Assembly (NCBI RefSeq): GCF_025643595.1
Contig: NZ_CP102826.1
Coordinates: 5,208,001-5,272,000 of the forward strand
Source of the DNA: Saccharopolyspora rosea
Lineage (GTDB): Bacteria > Actinomycetota > Actinomycetes > Mycobacteriales > Pseudonocardiaceae
DNA length: 64,000 bases
Direction: 5' to 3'
Shown: piece by piece, positions 29,581 to 38,993 of the stretch
Numbering within the stretch: the stretch's first letter is position 1
How the letters are laid out: each line of letters begins with the position of its first letter
Position numbers and translations under genes: made by a program
Notes under the pieces: model-generated
Database searches by the model: none
Told to the model about the DNA's origin: nothing
Seen by the model: only the letters and a program-made list of their open reading frames with translations

Positions 29581-30072
29581 GTGGAAATCCCCTCCCGAGC
29601 CGGGTCGTCGTGGCGTCGCCGCGACCTGCTGCGGCTGTTCGCGGCCGCGCCTGCCGTCGTCGCGCTGTCCACGGCCTGCACGGCGGAGCCGAAGCAACCC
29701 GATGCGCTGCTCGCGCTCGCCACCGCGGCCAAGGAGGACGCCGCGCTCGCGAAGGCCGTCGCCGCGGCGCACTCGGATCTCGCCGACGCCGCCGGCGAGA
29801 TCGCCGAGGTGCGGGCCGCGCACGCCCGGGCGCTGCAACGGGAGATCGACCGGGTCAACCCGCCGGACCCCGACGCGGGCCCCTCCGTGCCCGAGGCGCG
29901 GCCCCGCCAGGCACCGGGCTCGTCGGGAGCGGCCGCGGAGGCGTTGCGCGGCGCGTTGCGGCAGGCCCAGGACCGGGCCGCCGGTCTCGCGCCGGGCCAG
30001 TCCGGCTACCGCGCGGGCCTGGTCGGGTCGGTGTCGGCGAGCTGCGCGAGTCTGCTGGAGGTGCTGGGGTGA
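29581..30072 (+). CDS. Putative Tat/Sec lipoprotein upstream of a DUF4439 gene
   Basis: A 163-aa protein with an N-terminal export signal: an Arg run (WRRRDLL), a hydrophobic stretch and LSTAC as a lipobox-like site with Cys 33. The Arg run suggests Tat export. The mature part is Ala-rich and helical, with a Pro-rich break in the middle. No known domain is recognised. Its stop overlaps the start of the DUF4439 gene (GTGA), so both are translated together and are likely to work together. Confidence 0.7.
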   Translation: MEIPSRAGSSWRRRDLLRLFAAAPAVVALSTACTAEPKQPDALLALATAAKEDAALAKAVAAAHSDLADAAGEIAEVRAAHARALQREIDRVNPPDPDAGPSVPEARPRQAPGSSGAAAEALRGALRQAQDRAAGLAPGQSGYRAGLVGSVSASCASLLEVLG

Positions 30073-30512
30073 GCGAGCTGTCCGACGACGCGGCCAAGGC
30101 GCTGCGCGACGCGCTGGGCGCCGAGCACGCCGCCGTGTGGGTGTACGGGTTGGCCACCGCCTTCGCCCGCGACTCGCCGGTCACCTCGGCGGTCGGCGAC
30201 GCGATGGAACAGCACCGCAGGCTGCGCGACACCGCCGAGCAGCTGATCAAGGACGCCGGGCAGACCCCGCCAGCCGCCCAGCCCGCCTACGACGTCGGCC
30301 AGGTCACCGACCAGGGCTCGATGATCCAGGTGCTGCTCCGGGTGGAGAACGACTGCCAGGTCGGCTGGCGGTCGGTCCTGGAGCGCGGCGAGCACGCGGA
30401 GCTGCGCCGCACCGCGCTCGACGGGCTGACCACCTCGGCCACCCGGGCCACCCGCTGGCGCATCACCGCCGGCCAGCGACCCGGGGCCCAGCAGTTCCCC
30501 GGCCAGCCGTAG
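30069..30512 (+). CDS. DUF4439 ferritin-like protein
   Basis: A 147-aa all-helical protein of the DUF4439 family, predicted to have a ferritin-like four-helix bundle. It has the N-terminal helix with LGAEHAAVWVYGLA and the later VENDCQVGWRSVLE helix, in which Glu and His residues could bind metal. No signal peptide is present. Its GTG overlaps the stop of the lipoprotein gene. A DUF4439 gene near proS and rimP is found in mycobacteria as I recall it. The function is unknown. Confidence 0.8.
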   Translation: MSELSDDAAKALRDALGAEHAAVWVYGLATAFARDSPVTSAVGDAMEQHRRLRDTAEQLIKDAGQTPPAAQPAYDVGQVTDQGSMIQVLLRVENDCQVGWRSVLERGEHAELRRTALDGLTTSATRATRWRITAGQRPGAQQFPGQP

Positions 30513-30516
30513 GCCG

Positions 30517-31347
30517 CTACTGCGGCGCCCGGTCCTGCGGCCAGCCCAGCTTGAGGGCGTCGTTGGTGACGTCGAGCAGCACCGGGTCCTTGTTCGGCGT
30601 CTTCTGGTCGAAGTACGCGGAGTCACCGATGACCACCAGGCGGCCCTGGCGCTGCGAGCCGTACGCCTTGTCGTTGAGCTCGGGCAGGTTCCGGTCCCGG
30701 CCCTCCTCCACCAGGTTCTTGATGTTGCCGGTGTTGTCCCGCGTGGTCAGCGCGTCGAGTTGCTGGGCGCTGGCCTCGTCGGGCATGAGCACGGTGACCA
30801 CCGAGGTCAGCACCCGCCGCCCGTCGGGGAGGGTGGTGCTGTACAGCGCCCGGGTCAGGTGGTCGCACTCCTGCTTCTCGAAGAAGGTGGCCACCTCGTC
30901 CCGGGAGACCTGCCGGCAGCCCTGGAACGCCTCTTCCTTGCGCAGCGGCTGGAACTGGTACCGGGTCTGCGGGCCGGGCGGCGGGGCGTCGGACTCACCG
31001 CCGGAGCCGGGTTTGATCGCGATCCAGATCAAGCCGGACACCACCGAGACGGCGACCAGCGCGAGGCCGCGCAGCACCCAACCCATCGGTGTGACGCCCG
31101 AACGCCCGGTCCGGGCGGGCGGTGGCTCGGGGGCCAGTTGCCTGCTGGTCGGCTGGTACGGCTGCTGCGGGCCCGGATGGGGACGCGGGTCCGACTGCGG
31201 AAACCCGCGCGACGCCTGCGGCGCGAACGCGGGGCGGGTGGCTTCCTCCGCAGCGGCCGCTGTCGACGCCCGCTCCGGCCGCACCCGCGAATTGTCGCGA
31301 CGCAGCGGCGCGGTCTCGCGCTGCTGGTCTTGTTGCGAACCCGTCAT
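30517..31347 (-). CDS. Single-pass membrane protein of unknown function
   Basis: A 276-aa protein. The first about 85 residues are Pro/Gln/Arg-rich and probably disordered and cytoplasmic. One transmembrane helix (WVLRGLALVAVSVVSGLIWIAI) lies near residues 90-112. The external part of about 165 residues has two Cys (EAFQGCRQV and EKQECDH) that could form a disulphide. I recognise no catalytic motif. The ATG at 31347 was chosen because the frame above it runs into a convergent neighbour and is noise. Confidence 0.7.
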   Translation of the reverse strand: MTGSQQDQQRETAPLRRDNSRVRPERASTAAAAEEATRPAFAPQASRGFPQSDPRPHPGPQQPYQPTSRQLAPEPPPARTGRSGVTPMGWVLRGLALVAVSVVSGLIWIAIKPGSGGESDAPPPGPQTRYQFQPLRKEEAFQGCRQVSRDEVATFFEKQECDHLTRALYSTTLPDGRRVLTSVVTVLMPDEASAQQLDALTTRDNTGNIKNLVEEGRDRNLPELNDKAYGSQRQGRLVVIGDSAYFDQKTPNKDPVLLDVTNDALKLGWPQDRAPQ

Positions 31348-31433
31348 CTCGTCGGGCGCACCTTGGTGGTCCGGCACGAGCACCAACCGTATCGGTCCCC
31401 GATCACAGAACGAACACCACCGAGGCCAGCCCC

Positions 31434-32459
31434 TCACCGATCCCGGAGCGCACGCGCCGCCAGCTCGACGTCGGCGACCGTGTTGTACAGGTGGAACGAC
31501 ATGCGGGCGCGCCCCGCGCGGGCGGCGCAGCGCACTCCCGCGGCGGTGAGTTTCGCCACAGCACCCGGGACTTCGACCGACACGATCGCCGATCCGGCGG
31601 GTGCCAGGCCGAGTTCGGCGCGCAGCGCGTCGGCCAGACCGGTGCAGTGCCGGGCGACCTCCGCCATGTCCAGCTCGGCCAGCCGGCCCAGCGACACCGC
31701 CGCTCCGACCTGCGCCAACCACGCCGGTGACAGGTCGAGACCGCGCGTCGAGGAGGCCAGCCGCAGCGGCAGGCCGTAGACGGTGTCCCACCGGTCCTCG
31801 CCCGCGTACCAGTTGGCGTGGTTCGGGCGCAGCCGCGGAGCGTCCGGGTGGACCGCCAGCCACGCGGCGCCGCGCGGCGCGAGCAGCCACTTGTACGCGG
31901 TGCCGACGACCCAGTGCGCCCAGTCGAGGCGCAACGGCATCCAGCCGACGGCCTGCGTCGCGTCCAGCAGCACCAGCGTGTTCGCCGACGCCTCCCGCAG
32001 CGCGTCGAGGTCGACCACGCGGCCGTCGAGGGACTGCACCACGCTCACCGCGACGACGTCGTGGTGCGCCGCCTGCTCGGGCAGCTCGTCCAGGTCGACC
32101 TCGGTGACCTGCACGCCCCGGTCCTGCTGGGCGGCGAACGGGAAGCTGACGCTGGTGAAGTCCTGCCTGGCCACGAGCACCCTGGTCCCGGCGGGCAGCG
32201 ACGCCGCGACCAAACCGACCAGTTGCGAGACGGTCGTGCCGATGGCGACGCGGTCGGCGGTGGTGCCGACCAGCCGCGCGAAGGCGTCCCGGGCGGCGGC
32301 CACCGCCGGGTCGAAGCCCTCCGCGCTGTCGCCGCCGCTGCCCCAGCGGGCCACCGCCTCGGTGACGGCCCGGACGGTGTCCTCGGGCGGAACGCCGATG
32401 CTGGCGGTGTTGAGGTATCCGGCTGGGACGTCGAAGACGGCACCGAAGGCTTCGCGCAT
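31434..32459 (-). CDS. Class V aminotransferase-fold PLP enzyme
   Basis: A 341-aa pyridoxal-phosphate enzyme of the NifS/kynureninase-like class V family. The PLP-binding Lys is in GTAYKWLLAPRGAAWL near residue 190, and the preceding Asp is in LVLLDATQAVGWMPL near 170. The N-terminal LNTASIGVPP block is also typical. Without a catalytic Cys loop it is not an obvious cysteine desulfurase; kynureninase-like or isopenicillin-epimerase-like activity is possible. It is divergent from yjbQ. Confidence 0.85.
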   Translation of the reverse strand: MREAFGAVFDVPAGYLNTASIGVPPEDTVRAVTEAVARWGSGGDSAEGFDPAVAAARDAFARLVGTTADRVAIGTTVSQLVGLVAASLPAGTRVLVARQDFTSVSFPFAAQQDRGVQVTEVDLDELPEQAAHHDVVAVSVVQSLDGRVVDLDALREASANTLVLLDATQAVGWMPLRLDWAHWVVGTAYKWLLAPRGAAWLAVHPDAPRLRPNHANWYAGEDRWDTVYGLPLRLASSTRGLDLSPAWLAQVGAAVSLGRLAELDMAEVARHCTGLADALRAELGLAPAGSAIVSVEVPGAVAKLTAAGVRCAARAGRARMSFHLYNTVADVELAARALRDR

Positions 32460-32500
32460 ACCGGCACCCTCGCACCGATCACCCCCGTGCCGGAGCGCAT

Positions 32501-32506
32501 TACGGT
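32501..32506 (+). promoter_or_regulatory. Candidate -10 box, leaderless yjbQ
   Basis: TACGGT ends 6 nt before the ATG at 32513, with no ribosome binding site between. No clear -35 is visible. Confidence 0.4.
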
Positions 32507-32512
32507 GGACAC

Positions 32513-32923
32513 ATGCACAGCGAGGAAATCGAGGTCCGCACCGGGTCGTCGGAGGTCGTGCACGACCTGACCGGTGAGTGCGAGCGGTTCCTGCGCTCGG
32601 CCGGGGCCGAGGACGGCCTGCTCAACGTCTGGGTGCCGCACGCGACCGCCGGGCTGGCGGTCATCGAGACCGGCGCGGGCAGCGACCACGACCTGCTCGC
32701 GGCGCTGCACGACCTGCTGCCCGCCGACGACCGCTGGCGGCACCGGCACGGCTCCCCGGGCCACGGCCGCGACCACGTGCTGCCCGCGCTCGTCCCGCCG
32801 TACGCGTCGGTCCCGGTGCTCGGCGGGCGGATGGCGCTGGGCACCTGGCAGTCGGTGTGCCTGGTGGACACCAACGGGGACAACCCGGTCCGCCGGGTGC
32901 GGCTGAGCTACCTGGCCGGCTGA
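32513..32923 (+). CDS. YjbQ family protein (UPF0047)
   Basis: A 136-aa YjbQ protein. The family block VPHATAGLAVIETG and the His-rich centre with HRHGSPGHGRDH are clear, followed by GTWQSVCLVDTNG. Members have weak thiamine-phosphate-synthase-like activity in vitro; the physiological role is unsettled. The ATG is leaderless by appearance. Its stop overlaps the ATG of the HAD gene (TGATG), so the two are co-expressed. Confidence 0.88.
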   Translation: MHSEEIEVRTGSSEVVHDLTGECERFLRSAGAEDGLLNVWVPHATAGLAVIETGAGSDHDLLAALHDLLPADDRWRHRHGSPGHGRDHVLPALVPPYASVPVLGGRMALGTWQSVCLVDTNGDNPVRRVRLSYLAG

Positions 32924-33630
32924 TGTCCACTGCGGACGCGAAGCGGTTGGTGCTCTGGGACGTCGATCTGACGCTCGTCGACGCCAGGGGTTTCGGAGCG
33001 CGCTGGTACCGGCGGGCGCTCGCGGACGCCACCGGCGCCGAACTGCGGCGGATGCCCGACACGGCGGGCCGCACCGAGCTGGCGATCACCACCGACGTGC
33101 TCACCGGCCACGGCGTCCCGGCCGACGAGGACACCGTCGCGGCCATGTTCGCCGCGCTGGCCGAGGCGGTCGCCGACACCCGCGACGAGATGTCCGAGCA
33201 CGGCTCGGCGATGCCCGGGGCCGGGCGTGCGCTGGCCGCCCTGGCCGGTGCGCCGGGGGTGGTCCAGACGCTGGTGACCGGGAACCTCCCGGACGTCGCC
33301 CGCCACAAGCTCGAACCGTTCGACCTGCACCACCACGTCGACTTCGGGATCGGCGGGTACGGCGCGGTGTCGGTGCACCGGCACGACCTCATCGCCGACT
33401 CGGTCGGCAAGGCGTCCCGCAAGCACGGCGCGCGGTTCGCCCCGGAGTCGGTGGTGGTCGTCGGCGATACCCCGCACGACGTCGCGGGCGCGCTGCGCCA
33501 CGGCGCGATCGCCGTCGGCGTCGCGACCGGGCGCAGCGGCGAGGCGGAGCTGCGCGACGCCGGGGCGCACGTCGTCCTGCCGGACCTCGCTGACACCGGG
33601 GCGGTGCTCGCCGCGCTCGACGGGCGGTGA
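32923..33630 (+). CDS. HAD-superfamily hydrolase (phosphoglycolate-phosphatase-like)
   Basis: A 235-aa HAD phosphatase. Motif I is DVDLTLVD near residue 12 (nucleophile and acid Asp), motif II is the Thr in LVTGN near 118, and motif IV is GDTPHDV near 184. An alpha-helical cap lies between motifs I and II. The substrate is unknown, although phosphoglycolate or a nucleotide is common. It converges on proS with three bases between the stops. Confidence 0.88.
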   Translation: MSTADAKRLVLWDVDLTLVDARGFGARWYRRALADATGAELRRMPDTAGRTELAITTDVLTGHGVPADEDTVAAMFAALAEAVADTRDEMSEHGSAMPGAGRALAALAGAPGVVQTLVTGNLPDVARHKLEPFDLHHHVDFGIGGYGAVSVHRHDLIADSVGKASRKHGARFAPESVVVVGDTPHDVAGALRHGAIAVGVATGRSGEAELRDAGAHVVLPDLADTGAVLAALDGR

Positions 33631-33633
33631 GGG

Positions 33634-35379
33634 TCAGCCGCGGACCAGCTCGACGAGGTGGCGGACCGCGTCGTCGGCGGGGATCTCCTCGCGGTCGCCG
33701 GTGCGGCGGTCGCGGACCTCGACGACGCCCTTGGTCAGGCCCTTGCCGATCACCAGGACCGTCGGGACGCCGACGAGTTCGGCGTCGGCGAACTTGACGC
33801 CCGGCGAGACGGTCCGGTCGTCGAGCAGGACCTGCACGCCCGCCGCGTCCAGCTCGGCGGAGACCGCCTCGGCGCGTTCGCGGACCGCGTCGTCCTTGCC
33901 CGCGATGACCACGTGCACGTCGGCCGGGGCCACCTCGCGGGGCCAGACCAGGCCCAGCTCGTCGTGGCTCTGCTCGGTGATCGCGGCGACCAACCGGGAG
34001 ACGCCGATGCCGTAGGAGCCCATCGTGATGCGCTTCGGCTTGCCGTCCTGGCCCAGCGCGTCCAGCGAGAAGGCGTCGGCGTACTTGCGGCCCAGCTGGA
34101 AGATGTGGCCGATCTCGATGCCGCGCGCGGCCACCAGCGTGCCGCGCCCGTCCGGGGACGGGTCGCCCTCGCGGACCTCGGCGGCCTCGACGGTGCCGTC
34201 CGGGGTGAAGTCCCGGCCGCAGACCAGGTCGACCACGTGGTGGTCGGCCTTGTCGGCACCGGTCACCCACGCCGTGCCGGGCACCACGCGCGGGTCGACG
34301 AGGAAGCGGACGCCGTTGTCCTGCAACGCCTTCGGGCCGATGTAGCCCTTGACGAGGAACGGGTTCGCGGCGAAGTCCGCCTCCTCCAGCAGCGCGACCT
34401 CGGCGGGCTCCAGCGACGCTTCGAGGCGCTTGAAGTCCACCTCGCGGTCCCCGGGCACGCCCACGGCCAGCAGCTCCCACTCCTGCGCGCCCGGCTGCCT
34501 GGTCTTGACCAGGACGTTCTTCAGCGTGTCCGCGGCGGTGAAGGTGCGGTCGGTGTGGGCGTTGAGGTAGTCGACGAGGGTCTCGATCGTCGGCGTGTTC
34601 GGGGTGTGGTGCACCTCGGCGGCCGGCTTGTCCTCGACGGGTTCGGCGGGCGGGGCCGGGGTGATCACGGCCTCGACGTTGGCGGCGTAGTCGGAATCCG
34701 TGCTGCGCACGTAGGTGTCCTCGCCGGTCTCGCTCTCGGCGAGGAACTCCTCGGAGGCCGAACCGCCCATCGCCCCGGAGGTGGCGGCGACGATGACGTA
34801 CCGCAGCCCGACCCGGTCGAAGATGCGGATGTAGGCGTCGCGGTGCCGCTGGTAGGACGTGGCCAGCCCGTCGTCGTCCAGGTCGAAGGAGTAGGAGTCC
34901 TTCATGACGAACTCGCGGCCGCGCAGGATGCCCGCGCGGGGCCGCTCCTCGTCCCGGTACTTGGTCTGGATCTGGTACAGGATGACCGGGTAGTCCTTGT
35001 AGGAGCTGTACTCGCCCTTGACGGTCAGCGTGAACAGTTCCTCGTGCGTCGGGCCGAGCAGGTAGTCGCCGCCCTTGCGGTCCTTGAGCCGGAACAGGTT
35101 CGGGCCGTACTCCGTCCAGCGGTTGGTGGCCTCGTAGGGCTCCTTCGGCAGCAGCGCGGGGAAGTGGATCTCCTGGGCGCCGATGGCGTCCATCTCCTCG
35201 CGCACCACGCGCTCGACGTTGCGCAGCACCCGCAGGCCCAGCGGCAGCCACGAGTAGATGCCGGGAGCGACGCGACGCACGTACCCGGCGCGGACGAGCA
35301 GCCTGTGACTCGGCACCTCGGCGTCGGCCGGATCCTCGCGCAGGGTACGCAGGAACAACGTCGACATCCTCGTGATCAC
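33634..35379 (-). CDS. proS: Prolyl-tRNA synthetase
   Basis: A 581-aa bacterial-type ProRS with the editing (YbaK-like) insertion at about residues 235-405. Class II motifs are seen at [15 protein letters not shown] near 47-61, [10 protein letters not shown] near 159-168 and [13 protein letters not shown] near 455-467. It charges tRNA-Pro in the cytoplasm. The GTG start has GAGGAG upstream; an internal ATG at 35367 is an alternative. In Mycobacterium tuberculosis, as I recall, proS also separates the nusA region from the cysG-cobB-cobO genes. Confidence 0.95.
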   Translation of the reverse strand: MITRMSTLFLRTLREDPADAEVPSHRLLVRAGYVRRVAPGIYSWLPLGLRVLRNVERVVREEMDAIGAQEIHFPALLPKEPYEATNRWTEYGPNLFRLKDRKGGDYLLGPTHEELFTLTVKGEYSSYKDYPVILYQIQTKYRDEERPRAGILRGREFVMKDSYSFDLDDDGLATSYQRHRDAYIRIFDRVGLRYVIVAATSGAMGGSASEEFLAESETGEDTYVRSTDSDYAANVEAVITPAPPAEPVEDKPAAEVHHTPNTPTIETLVDYLNAHTDRTFTAADTLKNVLVKTRQPGAQEWELLAVGVPGDREVDFKRLEASLEPAEVALLEEADFAANPFLVKGYIGPKALQDNGVRFLVDPRVVPGTAWVTGADKADHHVVDLVCGRDFTPDGTVEAAEVREGDPSPDGRGTLVAARGIEIGHIFQLGRKYADAFSLDALGQDGKPKRITMGSYGIGVSRLVAAITEQSHDELGLVWPREVAPADVHVVIAGKDDAVRERAEAVSAELDAAGVQVLLDDRTVSPGVKFADAELVGVPTVLVIGKGLTKGVVEVRDRRTGDREEIPADDAVRHLVELVRG

Positions 35380-35682
35380 GGCTCAGTGCTCCTCGATCGG
35401 CCTGGTAGCGGGTGTTACCGGAAGCGTAGCGACCCGGCCGCGCGCGCGTGCGTCCCGGCTGCGGTTCCGCTCCCGATCGCGGAGGTGGCCCGATGCAGCC
35501 GCGACGCGAAGCGCCTCCGGTGGCCGGGCGGCAGACGTGACCGCGGCGCGAAGCGCCTCCATTCGGCCGGCGGGCGGGACTGACCTTGGACGCGCGGCCA
35601 CCACCCGCAGCTGACCGCCGGGCGGGAGCAACCGGGGTCACCGGGAGGGGTCCGCGCACCCGGGCCCGCCTACCCTGGGGCC
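35380..35682. other. Intergenic region between proS and yaaA with a tandem repeat
   Basis: About 300 nt without a gene. An 18-nt stretch (35501-35518) recurs at 35543-35560 with one change, spaced 42 nt apart. Flanking bases (ccgg and gcgg) are also partly shared, so this looks like a decayed 42-nt tandem repeat. A TACCCT box at 35671-35676, 6 nt before the yaaA GTG, is the likely -10. Confidence 0.5.
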
Positions 35683-36426
35683 GTGCTGGTGCTGCTTCCC
35701 CCTTCGGAGACCAAGTCCTCGGGCGGCCGCGGGGCGCCGCTGGATCTCGACGCGCTGTCGTTCCCGGAACTGACGCCGACGCGGCGGAAACTGGTCGACG
35801 AACTGTCCACTTTGGCCGATGACGTACCCGCGAGCCTGGACGTGCTCGGACTGTCCGAGCGGCAGGTGGAGGAGGTCCGGCGCAACGCCGAGCTGTGGGA
35901 CTCCCCGACCGCCCCCGCGCTGGAGCGCTACACCGGCGTGCTGTACGACGCCCTCGACGTGCGGTCGATGGCACCCCCGGAGCGCGAGCGCGCCGACGCC
36001 CGGCTGGCGGTCGCGTCGGCGTTGTTCGGGCTGGTCAGGGGCACTGACATGATCCCCGCCTACCGGCTCTCCGGCGGCGGCTCGCTGCCCGGTACCGGCA
36101 AGCTCCGCACCGCGTGGCGACCGGTTCTGGAGCCCGTGCTGGCCGGGGTCGGCGGACTCGTGGTGGACCTGCGGTCCGGGGCGTACGCGGCGCTGGCGCG
36201 GGTGCCGCACGCCGTCGAGGTGCGCGTGCTGTCCGAGGACGCGCAGGGCCGGCGGAAGGTCGTCAGCCACCACAACAAGGCGCACAAGGGCAAGCTGGCC
36301 CGCGCTCTCGCGCGCACCCCCGAGGAGCCGGAGACCGTGGACGACCTGCTCGCGGTCGCCGACGAAGCGGGCATGCGGGTGGAACGCGAGGCCGAACGCG
36401 CGCTCTGCGTCGTGGTCGACGCCTGA
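35683..36426 (+). CDS. yaaA: YaaA family peroxide-stress protein
   Basis: A 247-aa YaaA/DUF328 protein. The start MLVLLPPSETKS is the family hallmark, and VVSHHNKAHKGKLARAL near residue 200 matches the conserved C-terminal block. In E. coli YaaA lowers free iron and limits damage during peroxide stress. The GTG at 35683 lies 6 nt after TACCCT, so the transcript may be leaderless. It precedes a PPOX-family gene by 20 nt. Confidence 0.9.
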   Translation: MLVLLPPSETKSSGGRGAPLDLDALSFPELTPTRRKLVDELSTLADDVPASLDVLGLSERQVEEVRRNAELWDSPTAPALERYTGVLYDALDVRSMAPPERERADARLAVASALFGLVRGTDMIPAYRLSGGGSLPGTGKLRTAWRPVLEPVLAGVGGLVVDLRSGAYAALARVPHAVEVRVLSEDAQGRRKVVSHHNKAHKGKLARALARTPEEPETVDDLLAVADEAGMRVEREAERALCVVVDA

Positions 36427-36446
36427 TCCGCTCCGGGACGGTCGCG

Positions 36447-36851
36447 ATGAACTCCCCGCCGCTGGACGGCGTCGGCACCGGATTTCTGGACTTCTGGGCC
36501 GAGAAGCTCTACTGCACGCTGACCACGGTGCGTCCCGACGGGACGCCCCACGTGGTGCCGGTGGGCGTCACGCTCGACGCCGGGACCGCGACCGCGCGGG
36601 TGATCTCCTCCGGGACTTCGCACAAGGTGCGCCAGATCCGCGCGGCCGGGCCGGACGGCGCCCGGGTCGCGGTGTGCCAGGTGGACGGTCGCCGGTGGTC
36701 GACGTTGGAGGGTCGGGCGGTGGTCCGCGACGACCCCGACTCGGTCGCCGACGCGGAACGGCGCTACGAGCGGCGGTACAAGCCGCCGCGGCCGAACCCG
36801 CGCCGGGTGGTGATCGAGATCTCCGTGACGAAGGTCCTCGGCAACGTCTGA
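36447..36851 (+). CDS. PPOX-class (pyridoxamine-oxidase-fold) F420/FMN-binding protein
   Basis: A 134-aa split-barrel protein of the PPOX class. The blocks LYCTLTTVRPDGTPHVVPV near residue 20 and STLEGRAVVRDDPD near 86 are typical of the actinobacterial F420-dependent branch. The cofactor could be F420 or FMN; the substrate is unknown. No clear ribosome binding site is seen. It is followed by cobL after 23 nt and is probably in the same transcript, though a role in cobalamin synthesis is not implied by family. Confidence 0.8.
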   Translation: MNSPPLDGVGTGFLDFWAEKLYCTLTTVRPDGTPHVVPVGVTLDAGTATARVISSGTSHKVRQIRAAGPDGARVAVCQVDGRRWSTLEGRAVVRDDPDSVADAERRYERRYKPPRPNPRRVVIEISVTKVLGNV

Positions 36852-36874
36852 CGGCGACGTGGTGAGGTGGTGGG

Positions 36875-38092
36875 GTGAGCGTTGACCAGGAGATCGTCCA
36901 CGTCGTGGGCATCGGCGCGGACGGCTGGGAAGGGCTGTCCCCGCGGGCCCGCGAGGTCGTGACCTCGGCGGAGGTCGTGTTCGGCAGCGAACGCCAGCTC
37001 GCCCTCGTGCCGCCGTCGGACGCCCGGCGGGTGCCCTGGCCGTCGCCGCTGCTGCCCGCGCTGCCCGGGCTGCTCGCCGACCACGCCGGGAGTTCGGTGT
37101 GCGTGCTGGCCAGCGGCGATCCGCTGTTCTACGGCATCGGCGCGACGCTGGCGCGGCTGCTCGGTCCGGAACGGCTGCGGGTCCACCCGCACCCGTCGTC
37201 GTTGTCGCTGGCGTGCGCCCGGATGGGCTGGCCGGTGCAGGACGTGCAGGTCGTGAGCCTGGTCGGCCGCCCCGTCGCACTGCTGCACCCCGCGGTGCAG
37301 CCGGGGAACCGGGTGCTGGTGCTCAGCGCCGACGGCGACACGCCCGCGCGCGTCGCGGAGCTGCTGGTGGCACGCGGCTGCGGACCGACCCGCATGACCG
37401 TGCTCTCCCGGCTCGGCGACGAGCGGGAGGAGCGGATCGAGGCGACGGCGGCCGGATGGGGCAGCGCGACGGCGGACGCGCTCAACGTGATCGCGCTGGA
37501 GTGCCGCGCGGATCCGGACGCGCCGCACCTGCCGCGCGTGCCGGGCCTGCCCGACGACGCCTTCGAGCACGACGGGCAGCTCACCAAGCGGGACGTCCGG
37601 GCCATCACCCTCGCCCGGCTCGGCCCGTCGCCCGGCCGACTGCTCTGGGACGTGGGCGCGGGCGCCGGTAGCATCGCGATCGAGTGGATGCGCAGCGATC
37701 CGTCCTGCCGGGCGGTCGCGGTCGAGCACCGCGAGGACCGGGCGGCGCGGATCGCCGCGAACGCGGCGGCGCTGGGCGTTCCCGGCCTGCGGGTGGTCAC
37801 CGGAGCCGCGCCCGCTGCGCTGGACGGGCTGGACGAGCCCGATGCGATCTTCGTCGGTGGCGGCGTCACCGCCGCCGGACTGCTGGACGTGTGCTGGGAC
37901 CGGTTGCGGCCCGGCGGTCGTCTGGTCGTCAACGCGGTCACGATGGAATCGGAGGTGCTGGTGGCCGACTGGTACAGCCGCCTGGGCGGCGAACTCGTGC
38001 GGGTGGGGGTCGAGCACGCGTCACCGGTCGGCGGCTTCACCGGCTGGCGACCCGCGATGCGCGTCACGCAGTGGGCGGTGAGCAAGCGGTGA
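36875..38092 (+). CDS. cobL: Precorrin-6Y C5,15-methyltransferase (decarboxylating), first copy
   Basis: A 405-aa fusion of CbiE-like and CbiT-like methyltransferases. The enzyme methylates C5 and C15 of the corrin ring and removes the acetate carboxyl group on C12. The CbiE half (1-205) has LASGDPLFYGIG near residue 78. The CbiT half (about 230-405) has the SAM-binding LLWDVGAGAGSIAIEW near 254. GTG start with GGTGGG upstream. It overlaps cobM by GTGA. This copy is of the aerobic-pathway-linked type, whereas the copy at 55079-56296 belongs to another subtype. Confidence 0.93.
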   Translation: MSVDQEIVHVVGIGADGWEGLSPRAREVVTSAEVVFGSERQLALVPPSDARRVPWPSPLLPALPGLLADHAGSSVCVLASGDPLFYGIGATLARLLGPERLRVHPHPSSLSLACARMGWPVQDVQVVSLVGRPVALLHPAVQPGNRVLVLSADGDTPARVAELLVARGCGPTRMTVLSRLGDEREERIEATAAGWGSATADALNVIALECRADPDAPHLPRVPGLPDDAFEHDGQLTKRDVRAITLARLGPSPGRLLWDVGAGAGSIAIEWMRSDPSCRAVAVEHREDRAARIAANAAALGVPGLRVVTGAAPAALDGLDEPDAIFVGGGVTAAGLLDVCWDRLRPGGRLVVNAVTMESEVLVADWYSRLGGELVRVGVEHASPVGGFTGWRPAMRVTQWAVSKR

Positions 38093-38832
38093 CGGTGCGT
38101 TTCGTGGGCGCCGGGCCCGGCGCCGCCGACCTGATCACGGTGCGCGGCCGGGACGTGATCGCGTCCTCACCGGTGTGCCTGTACGCGGGCAGCCTGGTCC
38201 CCGACGAGCTGCTGGAGCACTGCCCCGCCGGGGCGAAGCTGGTGAACACCGCGAACATGACGCTGGACGGGATCGTGGCCGAACTCGTCGCCGCGCACCG
38301 GGCCGGGCTGGACGTCGCCCGGCTGCACTCCGGCGACCCGTCGGTGTTCAGCGCGGTCGCCGAGCAGATGCGCCGGTTGGACGCGGCCGGGGTGCCGTAC
38401 GAGATCGTGCCCGGCGTGCCCGCGTTCGCGGCGGCCGCCGCCGCGCTCAACCGCGAGTTCACGGTGCCGGGCGTCGGCCAGACCGTGGTGCTCACCCGCA
38501 CCTCCGCCCGCGCCACCCCGATGCCCGAGGGCGAGGACCTGGGCACGCTGGGCCGCAGCCGGGCGACGATGGTCCTGCACCTGGCGGTCAACCGGGTCGA
38601 GCAGGTGGTGGACGAGTTGCTGCCGAACTACGGCCCGGACTGCCCGGTCGCCGTGGTCGCGGCTGCCAGCCGCGACGACGAGGTGGTGCTGCGCGGCACG
38701 CTCGCCGACATCGCAGGGCGCGTCCGCGACGCGGGCATCGTGCGCACCGCCGTCATCGTCGTGGGCGAGGTCCTCACCGCCGCCGAGTTCCCCGACAGCC
38801 ACCTGTACTCCGCCGACCGCTGCCGGGCTTAA
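38089..38832 (+). CDS. cobM: Precorrin-4 C11-methyltransferase, first copy
   Basis: A 247-aa tetrapyrrole methylase. It shows FVGAGPGAADLITVRG at the N-terminus, LHSGDPSVFSAVAEQ near residue 80 and TPMPEGEDLGTLGRS near 140, the latter a CobM-type signature. It transfers a methyl group from SAM to C11 of the ring. The GTG overlaps the cobL stop (GTGA). It lacks any extension, unlike the second copy at 56512-57822. It ends the cobL-cobM pair. Confidence 0.93.
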   Translation: MTVRFVGAGPGAADLITVRGRDVIASSPVCLYAGSLVPDELLEHCPAGAKLVNTANMTLDGIVAELVAAHRAGLDVARLHSGDPSVFSAVAEQMRRLDAAGVPYEIVPGVPAFAAAAAALNREFTVPGVGQTVVLTRTSARATPMPEGEDLGTLGRSRATMVLHLAVNRVEQVVDELLPNYGPDCPVAVVAAASRDDEVVLRGTLADIAGRVRDAGIVRTAVIVVGEVLTAAEFPDSHLYSADRCRA

Positions 38833-38993
38833 GTGCCTGAATTTCGGCCGGAGTGGTCGGGTGAGCAGCGAGAGCGGTTCCTCTTCCGGTGAGCGGTCTC
38901 GCCACCGGCACCGCCACGCAAAGCACTTCCGAAACACTCCCAAAGTCCGTTTCCCGCCAGCGGAGGCGGTTGCGGCTCGGCGATGCTCGGTGC

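Noticed and set aside
38833..38993. A third cobalamin riboswitch between cobM and the DUF1203 gene
   Set aside because: The region lacks the B12 box and the GGTGnnAATCC core; only weak stems are present.
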